6,717 bases of DNA from the NCBI GenBank assembly GCA_003136075.1, contig PNBP01000139.1, positions 388 through 7,104 on the forward strand, in the 5' to 3' direction. Shown here one piece after another: positions 1 to 5,047 of the stretch; position 1 is the first letter of the stretch, and each line of letters begins with the position of its first letter. This DNA comes from Methanoregula sp. Its GTDB lineage: Archaea; Halobacteriota; Methanomicrobia; Methanomicrobiales; Methanospirillaceae. The position numbers and the translations under genes were made by a program. Under the pieces are notes generated by a model that was not told the DNA's origin, did no database searches, and saw only the letters and a list, made by a program, of their open reading frames with translations.

Positions 1-321
1 CACCCAGGTAGTATCCTCAAGCGAGCACATTGTCAGGGGTGCAACAACATTCTCATTGATGGCCTTTGCCTGCCGGAGGAACCCGGGTCCGAAACTGACT
101 CCGAGGATCACCGGTTTCTGCTTCTCGATGATCGCAAGGGCTACATCCGGGTGGCGGACGTAGGAAATGTAGAGATCACATGCCGGGAGAGTCAGTTCGA
201 GGTCATCAACGACCATGCTCTGCGGGAACGGTACTACGATCCATTCGGTGGGGAACCGTTCCTTAATTATTTCATATGCCCGGTCGCCGAATTTCCCGTC
301 AGATACGATACCGATTTTCAT
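1..321 (-). CDS. DUF166 family protein, N-terminal part (cut by window edge)
   Basis: The reverse strand is open from an ATG at 321 to the left edge, giving the first 107 residues. The protein begins MKIGIVSDGKFGDRAYEII, followed by a VVPFP stretch, a CDLYISYVRHPDVAL stretch and a VSFGPGFLRQAK stretch. I recognise this as the archaeal DUF166 family (PF02593/COG1810), once loosely labelled thymidylate synthase-like; its biochemical role is not established. The N-terminus looks like a Rossmann-type beta-alpha start. The rest of the protein lies outside the window. A GGTG element stands about 7 bases before the ATG. It follows the DGC-C gene after 61 bp, which contains an AT-rich stretch, so it may be read through or have its own promoter. 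Family assignment is from memory of conserved segments, not a search. Confidence 0.82.
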   Translation of the reverse strand, partial: MKIGIVSDGKFGDRAYEIIKERFPTEWIVVPFPQSMVVDDLELTLPACDLYISYVRHPDVALAIIEKQKPVILGVSFGPGFLRQAKAINENVVAPLTMCSLEDTTWV

Positions 322-382
322 CTGAACACCACATATGAGAGGTTATATCCTCGGTTCAATGCTTTCAATAGTGAAATATTTA

Positions 383-811
383 TCATGAGCAATCATCCCC
401 TGGTTCAACCCTTCTTCCGAGAAAACCGTTGTCCGGCGCAAAAGACTTTTGCGAGTGTTTCACTTCGCGCACAACACGATCGAGATCGCGGTTTTCAACG
501 TCAAACCCATGAGTCATCTTCACCCCTAATTTTGTTATGACAACATATCGATCGATTGGAATCAGGTACGCATCCATGATTCTTCGGGCACATCCAATCG
601 GGCAGCCATCGATGACAATCCGTTCGTCTGCGGATTTTGCGGCACGGATCATCGACAAATTGTTGCTCCCGATGCCCGCGATACTGGAGAAGGATCCGAA
701 TCCTTCCTGCGCAAGCCGGATGGCTGCCTGAAATGACAGCACACCGACATTTGATGCACCCGAACAGCAGAAGATATGGCATTCGGATGATGAGTGTGAG
801 TCGTTAGTCAT
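383..811 (-). CDS. DGC-domain putative zinc-binding protein (DGC-C)
   Basis: This 142-residue protein belongs to the DGC family (PF08859), named for an Asp-Gly-Cys motif and described as putative zinc-binding; no enzymatic role is known. Visible features are an N-terminal CCSGASNVG (C15, C16, N21, G23) and IVIDGCPIGCARR (D68, G69, C70, C74), the two Cys sites expected to make a metal or redox centre. The C-terminus ends in DDCS with one more Cys. The reading frame stays open upstream to 1054, but the ATG at 811 is chosen because GGAGAG lies 5-7 bases before it and because similarity to the other two DGC proteins here begins just after it; the longer frame overlaps the DUF2703 gene. It lies 46 bp after DUF2703 and is the third DGC paralogue in this gene run. 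It is predicted to be soluble and cytosolic. Confidence 0.9.
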   Translation of the reverse strand: MTNDSHSSSECHIFCCSGASNVGVLSFQAAIRLAQEGFGSFSSIAGIGSNNLSMIRAAKSADERIVIDGCPIGCARRIMDAYLIPIDRYVVITKLGVKMTHGFDVENRDLDRVVREVKHSQKSFAPDNGFLGRRVEPGDDCS

Positions 812-857
812 ATATTCTCTCCGGTTTTTCCGTAATTGCTTCTTATTGTCACCAGTT

Positions 858-1268
858 TCATGTTTTTGGAGGCGTAATCTCACCAAGCGCCCGGTAGGCT
901 GCTCTTTTAAGCATTTCCGCCGGGATATCCTCATACCTCTCATCACCGATCTCAATCGCCCGACAGCACGTGCTCTCACCGGCAAGTGTGCCGCAGGAAG
1001 GGCAGTCAGTGGAGACGACACCGGCGATGAGAAGATCTTCAATCTGCACGCCATTCATGCGGATCTCGTTCGATTCTGCAATCCGGATTTTGTCAAGAAG
1101 CGTCTCGGTCAGGTTAATCTTCACGCCGGCAGGGGCGAACTCACGCCGGAGTTCTTCCACGACTGCATGAAGTGCATCACCGGTCTTTCCGCACCGCTCG
1201 CAGGTGGCATCTCCAACCGCAAAGTGTTTCCATTCAATCTCAAGACGTTTGTAACGGGGTATAATCAT
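858..1268 (-). CDS. DUF2703 domain protein (Cys-rich, thioredoxin-like fold likely)
   Basis: This 136-residue protein matches DUF2703 (PF10865) from memory: an LEIEWKH start, a CERCGKTG pair (C23, C26), a VVEELRREFAPAGVKINLTET segment, the ESNEIRMNGVQIEDLL segment, and a Cys cluster DCPSCG (C89, C92) plus STCCR (C101, C102). The three Cys pairs suggest metal or thiol chemistry. The beta-alpha-beta pattern with a buried 'NGV' strand resembles thioredoxin-fold proteins, which is inference. The ATG overlaps the stop of DGC-B by 4 bases (ATGA), showing translational coupling. DUF2703 genes occur near redox and heavy-metal genes in anaerobes, as I recall, but no reaction is known. Length looks complete; no membrane segment or signal peptide is seen. 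Confidence 0.88.
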   Translation of the reverse strand: MIIPRYKRLEIEWKHFAVGDATCERCGKTGDALHAVVEELRREFAPAGVKINLTETLLDKIRIAESNEIRMNGVQIEDLLIAGVVSTDCPSCGTLAGESTCCRAIEIGDERYEDIPAEMLKRAAYRALGEITPPKT

Positions 1269-1615
1269 TCTTGGCAGCTCCCATCGTTCATGATAACACG
1301 AACTATTTTCTCGATCTCATCGTACTGCACTTCGCCCATCCCGTTCTTCTCGATGCCCAGTTCGGTAGCGATGATGTGGCGATGGGGGGTGAGACAGGAT
1401 TTGAAAAGTTTCTTCGTGGCACAGCAGTCCGTGCAGCCATCGATCACGATGACCTGTTCGGCAACCCTGATTTCCGCTTCGAGCATCGCGGCAGACTGCT
1501 TGGCGTGCATCCAGATGTAATGGCCCGGCTTTCGCTGGAGTAGAATCTGGGCCGCCTGTGTCGTAAGTTTTCCGGTGTTCGAGATGCCCGAGCAGGTGAC
1601 AAGCGCGATGGTCAT
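1265..1615 (-). CDS. DGC-domain putative zinc-binding protein (DGC-B)
   Basis: This is a compact 116-residue DGC-family (PF08859) protein. The N-terminus MTIALVTCSGISNTGKL carries the family's C-S-G-x-x-N-x-G signature (C8, G10, N13, G15). The naming motif is IVIDGCTDCCATKK (D59, G60, C61, C64, C65), and TELGIEKN matches the TELGITKG segment of DGC-A. It has one extra Cys beside the second site, giving CxxCC, which the other two copies lack. The ATG at 1615 is preferred over an upstream GTG at 1675 because the extra 20 residues would only overlap the reductase gene and carry no family similarity. The ATG overlaps the reductase stop by 4 bases, with a G-rich tract (GGCGGGGGC) upstream as a possible ribosome site. 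It is expected to be cytosolic and to act with the adjacent reductase and thioredoxin; this is inference from context. Confidence 0.9.
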   Translation of the reverse strand: MTIALVTCSGISNTGKLTTQAAQILLQRKPGHYIWMHAKQSAAMLEAEIRVAEQVIVIDGCTDCCATKKLFKSCLTPHRHIIATELGIEKNGMGEVQYDEIEKIVRVIMNDGSCQE

Positions 1616-1914
1616 TCGTCTGCCCCCGCCACCGGTTCTGCGGTATCCTTCCGGTAGTAGAGCTGGCAGTGACAATGTCCGTCTTTTGCAATCTCATCCC
1701 GGTGGTAGATGCACGGGCAGATGATCGCTTTGTCTTTCCCCTCATCCCCGGACCGGAGCCGGCACGGACAGTACCGGTGGCCGAACTTCTGCTCGTTGCG
1801 TAGAAGCCCCCGGATAACCGTATCCAGTATTTTCTTGTCCGGGTTCAGCACCCAGCCATTCTTCTTCGCATACTCTTGCGCCCATGCACGGATTTCTTCT
1901 TCGTCGCTCGTTAT
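1612..1914 (-). CDS. Ferredoxin-thioredoxin/disulfide reductase catalytic chain, apparent ATA start
   Basis: The protein carries the full cysteine signature of the FTR beta chain: CPC (C49-C51), CPC (C66-C68) and CHC (C81-C83), numbered from the ATA. By homology to the plant enzyme, C49, C66, C68 and C81 bind a [4Fe-4S] cluster, while C51 and C83 form the redox-active disulfide that passes ferredoxin electrons to a thioredoxin. Spacing between the motifs is 14 and 12 residues, unlike the 16 and 8 of the plant form and closer to archaeal ferredoxin:disulfide reductases. The expected N-terminal helix (TSDEEEIRAWAQEYAKKNGW) is encoded, but no ATG, GTG or TTG lies between the in-frame TAG at about 1935 and a GTG at 1851. 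An ATA sits just where Met should be, with GGGG five bases upstream. A GTG start at 1851 would give a 79-residue protein lacking that helix. It lies 18 bp after DGC-A and overlaps DGC-B. The function is sure; the start is uncertain. Confidence 0.85.
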   Translation of the reverse strand: MTSDEEEIRAWAQEYAKKNGWVLNPDKKILDTVIRGLLRNEQKFGHRYCPCRLRSGDEGKDKAIICPCIYHRDEIAKDGHCHCQLYYRKDTAEPVAGADE

Positions 1915-1932
1915 CTTCGCCCCGTTTAACTA

Positions 1933-2394
1933 TCAGCAGGTCCCGCCACAGCCGCAGCCACACCCGTCTTTTCCACCGGTCTTTTTGTCCGGCTTCGCGG
2001 CATCCTTTGCCCTTCCTTCACCCTTCCAGCACGCAGCGACAATCTTCTCGATATCGTCATTTGCGTAGGACTTCGTGGGCCCCTTGGTGATGCCGAGTTC
2101 GGTCATGACCAAGCGCTGTCCCACCGGGACACCCTGTGTCTCTGCAATTTTCTTTGCACAGAGCATTGGGCATCCGTCGAGAATGACAACCTCATCGGCG
2201 TTCTTTGCATTTGCGATCAGGTTTTCAGCACCGATCGCAAGCAGCGAGGCGCAGGCAATGCTCCCGTAACCTTCTTCGGTCAGTTGGATTGCCGCAAGAT
2301 TGGTCAGTTGTCCGACATTCGCCTGCCCGGCGCAGGGGAAGATAATCCTCTTTGGCTCGTTTGCTCCGCAGGTGCATTTTGGTATTTCGGTCAT
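1933..2394 (-). CDS. DGC-domain putative zinc-binding protein with Cys-rich tail (DGC-A)
   Basis: This 153-residue DGC-family (PF08859) protein has an extra N-terminal CTCG (C7, C9), the signature PCAGQANVGQLT (C21, G23, N26, G28), and VVILDGCPMLCAKK (D73, G74, C75, C79). After the domain, a Lys/Asp/Ala-rich linker (about 125-142) leads to a terminal tail with C145, C147, C149 and C153 separated mostly by glycines, a likely soft-metal ligand cluster. Neither of the two other DGC copies in this window has such a tail. The ATG overlaps the thioredoxin stop by 4 bases (ATGA), so it is translationally coupled to the thioredoxin, its probable redox partner. Domain assignment is firm; metal identity and reaction are unknown. 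Soluble, with no signal peptide. Confidence 0.92.
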   Translation of the reverse strand: MTEIPKCTCGANEPKRIIFPCAGQANVGQLTNLAAIQLTEEGYGSIACASLLAIGAENLIANAKNADEVVILDGCPMLCAKKIAETQGVPVGQRLVMTELGITKGPTKSYANDDIEKIVAACWKGEGRAKDAAKPDKKTGGKDGCGCGCGGTC

Positions 2395-2636
2395 GGTTTT
2401 TTCTCCGTCAGCATTTTCCTGATCTCGTTCACATCAGGTATCCGGCCCTCAGCCTGTACTTCACCATCGATGAAGAGAGCCGGTGGGATCATGATGCCCC
2501 GGCCGACAATTTCTGCAATATCATCTACCTTGACGACATCTGCCGTAATCTTCAGATCCTTTACTGCCTGTTCGGCGTTGGCAAAGAGCCGCTTACACTT
2601 TGCGCAACCGGTTCCGAGTACTTCGATTTTTGTCAT
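2391..2636 (-). CDS. Small redox-active disulfide protein (TM0996/MTH895-type mini-thioredoxin)
   Basis: This 81-residue protein of the thioredoxin_3 family has a single thioredoxin-like fold: MTKIEVLGTGCAKC with active-site C11-A-K-C14, a basic KRLF after it, and IMIPPALFIDGEV with the cis-proline loop at P51-P52. Proteins of this type act as cytosolic thiol-disulfide carriers and are often found beside ArsR regulators and permeases. The ATG at 2636 is chosen since family members start with MTKIE; a GTG three codons upstream (2645) is possible. It is coupled by ATGA overlap to DGC-A, with the disulfide reductase gene next, so it is the natural substrate of that reductase. A possible promoter lies in the 48 bp before it. 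Its first 54 bases are repeated, at 83% identity, in the chimeric gene upstream. Confidence 0.92.
   Translation of the reverse strand: MTKIEVLGTGCAKCKRLFANAEQAVKDLKITADVVKVDDIAEIVGRGIMIPPALFIDGEVQAEGRIPDVNEIRKMLTEKKP
2583..2636 (-). repeat. Diverged direct repeat, copy B (head of intact thioredoxin)
   Basis: These 54 bases encode MTKIEVLGTGCAKCKRLF of the intact mini-thioredoxin. They match 4089-4142 in the same orientation at 45 of 54 positions, most differences being at third codon positions. Similarity stops abruptly after the codons for CKRLF. The pattern suggests two old thioredoxin paralogues, one of which lost its body, rather than a recent duplication. Confidence 0.85.
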
Positions 2637-2645
2637 GATAACCAC

Positions 2646-2677
2646 AAAACAATCATTTCAAATTTTTTTGTATTAAA
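2646..2677 (-). promoter_or_regulatory. Possible internal promoter before the thioredoxin
   Basis: On the minus strand, CCTTTAATAC (box A-like, 2670-2677) is followed by an A/T tract and TTTGAAATGA (2662-2653). A start about 25 bases beyond box A would fall near 2648, some 10 bases before the thioredoxin ATG. The same TTTGAAATGA decamer covers the arsR start codon at 4540-4549, hinting at shared control. The region is AT-rich, so chance similarity is possible. Confidence 0.35.
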
Positions 2678-2684
2678 GGTTTGG

Positions 2685-3509
2685 TTAATCCAGTAATTTC
2701 AGCACAAATGTCTGGAACTGGAGAAGATGAGGACGGTCTTTCTCTGACGCGGTCCATGCACAGGCAAATATGAGGATTAACGCGTTTTCAAGTGCAGTAT
2801 CATACATCTCAGCTTTGTTGGCCTTCGGATCAGCTATTTTTGCAAGCACACCGACATCTTCAGGTGGGAAGGTACGGAATCGTTCTGGTTGGGGAACCGA
2901 CTTGTCAAGACGTTCTGCCTGCTCTTGGACGATAGCGAAGGCATTATGTAAGCAGCACAACGTACTGGCATTGTTCATTCGTGCAATTGCTGATTCTGCA
3001 GCCCCCGCCGCAGCGAGAAAATCTCCTTGAGCAAACCGGACAAAAACCTTCGCAGCGGAATGCGCAGACTCCGGACCAGCAGAAACCAGCGTCTCACGAT
3101 TTTTTTCTAGGTAGGATTTGATTGGTTCAGCAAGTTCTGTTTTATCTTTGACCAATGCACCGGATGCACCAAACCGGTTCCTGAGCCGCACGAGCAGAAA
3201 GGTAAGACTCGCTGCATACAACACATCAAGAACAACCGTCGAGACGTCATCAAGTGGAAACCCTAAAAAAATGATTGAATATATCGGCGTTGAAAGTGCC
3301 ACAATATCCTTTTTCGGTCGAATCCATGCCAGGTAGGCGAGCACGAATGAGGAGAGCAAGCATCCGATGATCGAAATCCGGACGTCAATTGCAGCATGTA
3401 ATGTCAAGAGGCCAATACCGATGAAGACCCCCATGAAACCAAGCAAGGGCACTGCATATTCCAGCATTCGATTCATCGTTTCGGCTTTTTTTGTAGTATC
3501 AACAGACAT
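2685..3509 (-). CDS. Membrane protein of unknown function with soluble helical C-terminal half
   Basis: I do not recognise a family for this 274-residue protein. The N-terminal 110 residues are hydrophobic, with about four likely membrane segments (roughly 18-38, 45-63, 69-86 and 88-108), and RPKKD and RLRNRFG as basic loops that suggest the C-terminal part is cytoplasmic. Residues 120-274 look soluble and helical (an Ala-rich segment 150-178, CC at 185-186, a Pro-rich bend near 205-217), possibly a TPR-like or helical bundle domain; this is only an impression. The ATG at 3509 has GGGTG about 12 bases upstream, which is far; an ATG at codon 12 is an alternative. It is separated by 75 bp from the chimeric gene and 48 bp from the thioredoxin. 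With the chimera's body it forms a block lying between two copies of a thioredoxin head, so it may have arrived as an insertion. Confidence 0.7.
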   Translation of the reverse strand: MSVDTTKKAETMNRMLEYAVPLLGFMGVFIGIGLLTLHAAIDVRISIIGCLLSSFVLAYLAWIRPKKDIVALSTPIYSIIFLGFPLDDVSTVVLDVLYAASLTFLLVRLRNRFGASGALVKDKTELAEPIKSYLEKNRETLVSAGPESAHSAAKVFVRFAQGDFLAAAGAAESAIARMNNASTLCCLHNAFAIVQEQAERLDKSVPQPERFRTFPPEDVGVLAKIADPKANKAEMYDTALENALILIFACAWTASEKDRPHLLQFQTFVLKLLD

Positions 3510-3584
3510 GAATATCAGGCACCCTGTAGGAAAATATTCTCTTGTTAGGAAGTTACTCGCACTAATCCCATAATTTAAGATTAA

Positions 3585-4172
3585 TTACAGGTCCTCAGTT
3601 TTTTTGAGTTTCTTAATTGAGACACAGTTAATTACCGGATCCCCGCTCACTATATAACGGTGGATGACTTTCCCGATTGCCTCAACCACGTCATTTACCT
3701 TTATGTCCTCTGTGGGATTGGTGAACATTTTCACGGATATCTCACCGGAACGATCTGCAATAAGGTACTGGGGACGGTTGAGAAACTGGAAATATACCTG
3801 TTCTACCACGCCTTCGATTCTTACCGGCTTTCCAATCATGTTCTCGTTAATCAGTTTGACCCTCACGGTCTTTGCCTCAGCCTCGTATACCGGTTCCAAG
3901 TCTGCATACTGACTGCGGCTCATATAATTAAGCGCAACGGGGATTACCAGAAGTATGAACAGAACCGGGATCAGTAAGATGAGTTGTGACTGGATCTTGG
4001 AACTGAATACTGATGCCATGAGTAAAATGATGGTGAAGAATACAAACACCGCTATCGCAACGATTGAGATCTTTCTCTTCGCCGATCTAAAGAGCCGCTT
4101 GCACTTCGCACAGCCGATTCCGAGAATTTCTATTTTTGTCACGAGGTCACACAATGATTCGGGACATGCCAT
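3585..4172 (-). CDS. Chimeric protein: thioredoxin CxxC head fused to a two-TM/OB-fold-like protein
   Basis: The 195-residue product is a fusion. Residues 11-28 (VTKIEILGIGCAKCKRLF, with C21 and C24) are the start of a TM0996-type mini-thioredoxin. From residue 29 (RSAKRKISIVAIAVF) the thioredoxin body is gone and an unrelated membrane protein follows, with hydrophobic segments at about 35-57 and 62-82. A soluble part (about 98-190) follows, with a beta pattern KPVRIEGVVEQVY, YLIADRSGEISVKMF, DVVEAIGKVI, resembling an OB-fold as in membrane-anchored OB or NfeD-like proteins; that resemblance is inference. The ATG at 4172 is used because GGGAG precedes it and it abuts the previous stop (TAAATG); a GTG at 4142, matching the intact thioredoxin's Met, is an alternative and would remove 10 residues. 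An orphan CxxC loop without the rest of the fold is unlikely to work as a thioredoxin, but could bind metal or act as a membrane-side thiol. Confidence 0.75.
   Translation of the reverse strand: MACPESLCDLVTKIEILGIGCAKCKRLFRSAKRKISIVAIAVFVFFTIILLMASVFSSKIQSQLILLIPVLFILLVIPVALNYMSRSQYADLEPVYEAEAKTVRVKLINENMIGKPVRIEGVVEQVYFQFLNRPQYLIADRSGEISVKMFTNPTEDIKVNDVVEAIGKVIHRYIVSGDPVINCVSIKKLKKTEDL
4089..4142 (-). repeat. Diverged direct repeat, copy A (thioredoxin head remnant)
   Basis: This is the partner of 2583-2636, in the same orientation, 45/54 identical, beginning at a GTG where the intact copy has ATG. It ends exactly where similarity to the thioredoxin ends, marking a fusion breakpoint at about 4088/4089 inside the chimeric gene. 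Confidence 0.85.
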
Positions 4173-4436
4173 TTACTTTCTCCCGTCCAATTTCCGGAAT
4201 TCCTCAAACAGCGCACGGGCATACTCCGCTTCGACATTACGGGGGATGTAATTGTACACCTTCACTCGTCTGATGAGTGCCGCCCGGATTTCCGGCTCGC
4301 TTGGTAGATCCTGCATTTTCACTTCTGCAACACACTCATCAAGCATACAGATCCCGGTCGGAATCCCGTTAATCGGGATCTGCCGGATGCGGCGGAGCGC
4401 ATCGGCGGCACAGCAGGATTTGTTATCGTTTCCCAT
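4173..4436 (-). CDS. Small conserved methanogen protein, function unknown
   Basis: This 87-residue protein is the first gene of the leftward operon. It has an N-terminal SCC (C8, C9), further cysteines at C30 and C35 (GICMLDEC), and the segments NGIPTGICMLDE, IRAALIRRVKVYNYIPRNVEAEYARALFEEF. I recall small archaeal proteins with the same 'G...TGI..LD' and 'RVK.YNY.P...E..Y..AL..E' pattern in methanogens; some databases label such proteins as transcription factors on thin evidence, and I do not assign a function. GGAG lies 6 bases upstream of the ATG, supporting this start. Its TAA stop directly abuts the ATG of the chimeric gene. In an ancestral arrangement it probably sat directly before a thioredoxin gene, of which only the head remains. 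Predicted soluble, partly helical. Confidence 0.82.
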   Translation of the reverse strand: MGNDNKSCCAADALRRIRQIPINGIPTGICMLDECVAEVKMQDLPSEPEIRAALIRRVKVYNYIPRNVEAEYARALFEEFRKLDGRK

Positions 4437-4476
4437 AATCAGCTCCGGAATTTCCAGTCTTCAGTATTTTTCAGAG

Positions 4477-4494
4477 ATTCAAATTTTGTTGAAT
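4477..4494. promoter_or_regulatory. Inverted repeat, candidate ArsR operator for the leftward operon
   Basis: ATTCAA (4477-4482) and TTGAAT (4489-4494) form a perfect 6-bp dyad with a 6-bp spacer. If the shared TATA element at 4514-4521 serves the minus strand, transcription would start near 4492, inside this dyad, where a repressor would block initiation. TTCAA/TTGAA half-sites are common in ArsR-family operators. The sequence is AT-rich and the binding protein is inferred. Confidence 0.45.
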
Positions 4495-4513
4495 TATCGT
4501 AGATAGTGCAAGG

Positions 4514-4521
4514 TTATATAT
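4514..4521. promoter_or_regulatory. Archaeal box A (TATA) element, possibly shared by divergent promoters
   Basis: TTATATAT lies 25 bases before the arsR ATG. Archaeal transcription starts about 24-27 bases after the box A centre, so the rightward start would fall near 4541-4544, giving an almost leaderless arsR mRNA; no Shine-Dalgarno sequence precedes that ATG, which agrees. Read on the other strand it is ATATATAA and could serve the leftward operon with a leader of about 55 bases. Confidence 0.6.
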
Positions 4522-4527
4522 CTTGTT

Positions 4528-4547
4528 ATTTCAGATTAGTTTGAAAT
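4528..4547. promoter_or_regulatory. Inverted repeat over the arsR start, candidate autoregulatory operator
   Basis: ATTTCA (4528-4533) and TGAAAT (4542-4547) are a perfect 6-bp dyad with an 8-bp spacer, covering the predicted start of transcription and the arsR ATG at 4546. A repressor bound here would block its own gene, as ArsR proteins usually do. Part of the dyad recurs upstream of the thioredoxin gene. Confidence 0.5.
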
Positions 4548-4914
4548 GAAATGTGTAACCATATCCTGTTGCGATGATGAAAAGGCGATGGACATTCCCG
4601 ATCAGATCCAGAAGGAACTTGATGAGATAGGGGGATTCGAGGCACTCACGGGTCGCATTCCCCCGCAGGCTGAGCTCACTTCACGGAGCCGGATATATCA
4701 CGCGCTCTCGGACCCGATCAGGCTCACGATCCTTTACCTGATAAAAGACCAGCCGCTCTGTGTCTGCGTCATCAAACGATTCACGCATCTCGCCGGTTCA
4801 AAACTTTCCTATCACCTGAATATTTTGAAGGAGAGCGGCCTGATTGAAGGGAAGTATCACGGAAACTGGATCATCTACTCGCTGACTGATACGGGACGGG
4901 AATTTATCCGGTAA
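4546..4914 (+). CDS. ArsR/SmtB-family transcriptional regulator with CVC metal-binding motif
   Basis: This is a 122-residue winged-helix repressor. The helix-turn-helix core begins at SRIYHALSDPIRLTILYLI (48-66), with QPLCVCVIKRF (C72, C74) giving the ArsR-type CVC thiol site that binds As(III), Sb(III) or other soft ligands and releases DNA. The recognition helix is SKLSYHLNILKESGLI (85-100), followed by the wing GKYHGNWIIYSLTDTG. The N-terminus has an unusual MKCVTISCCDD with C3, C8 and C9, possible extra ligands. The ATG has no Shine-Dalgarno site but lies 25 bases after a TATA box, so the mRNA is probably leaderless. It is divergent from the ten-gene leftward run and upstream of the FmdE-TauE pair, and dyad repeats lie in its promoter, so local control is likely. 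The inducer is unknown. Confidence 0.93.
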   Translation: MKCVTISCCDDEKAMDIPDQIQKELDEIGGFEALTGRIPPQAELTSRSRIYHALSDPIRLTILYLIKDQPLCVCVIKRFTHLAGSKLSYHLNILKESGLIEGKYHGNWIIYSLTDTGREFIR

Positions 4915-4968
4915 TCGCATTTTATATCGAACAGCGCTACAGGAATTACCAAAAACAAAGCAGCGGGG

Positions 4969-5034
4969 AGGGTCATTTCCTGACGGGTATTTTCGGGAGT
5001 CGCTCTGCGTTGACCCTTGCATGTTTTCTTTTCT
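4969..5034 (+). terminator. Weak T-rich terminator region after arsR
   Basis: AGGGTCA (4969-4975) and TGACCCT (5011-5017) can pair over a 35-base loop, and a T-rich stretch (TTTTCTTTTCT, 5024-5034) follows. Archaeal termination depends mainly on T-rich tracts, so the T-run is the stronger part of this call. The rest of the 206-bp gap between arsR and the FmdE gene holds no gene that I can support. Confidence 0.4.
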
Positions 5035-5047
5035 CATCCAATACAGA

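Noticed and set aside
151..540. Plus-strand open frame of 129 codons at the left edge
   Set aside because: It is opposite the DUF166 and DGC-C genes, whose minus-strand products are recognisable.
812..1054. Upstream extension of the DGC-C gene
   Set aside because: It would add 81 residues overlapping DUF2703, with no family similarity; the ATG at 811 has a good GGAGA site.
846..1520. Long plus-strand open frame of 224 codons
   Set aside because: It lies opposite DUF2703 and DGC-B, both of which carry clear family motifs; its translation has no recognisable motif.
1616..1675. Upstream extension of DGC-B to a GTG at 1675
   Set aside because: The extra residues only overlap the reductase gene; the ATG at 1615 gives the usual overlap and the family's start.
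1709..2068. Plus-strand open frame of 119 codons
   Set aside because: It is antisense to FTR and DGC-A, whose Cys motifs are decisive, and its sequence is low-complexity Ser/Pro/Phe.
2583..4142. Composite transposon bounded by the 54-bp repeats
   Set aside because: The repeats are coding thioredoxin heads at 83% identity, not insertion-sequence ends; no transposase, terminal inverted repeat or short target duplication was seen.
4437..4545. Riboswitch or small RNA in the divergent gap
   Set aside because: Only short AT-rich dyads typical of repressor sites are present; no extended conserved helix pattern can be drawn.
4798..5037. Minus-strand open frame of 79 codons reaching into the arsR-FmdE gap
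   Set aside because: Half of it is antisense to arsR, with no motif and no ribosome site seen; it does not look like a gene.
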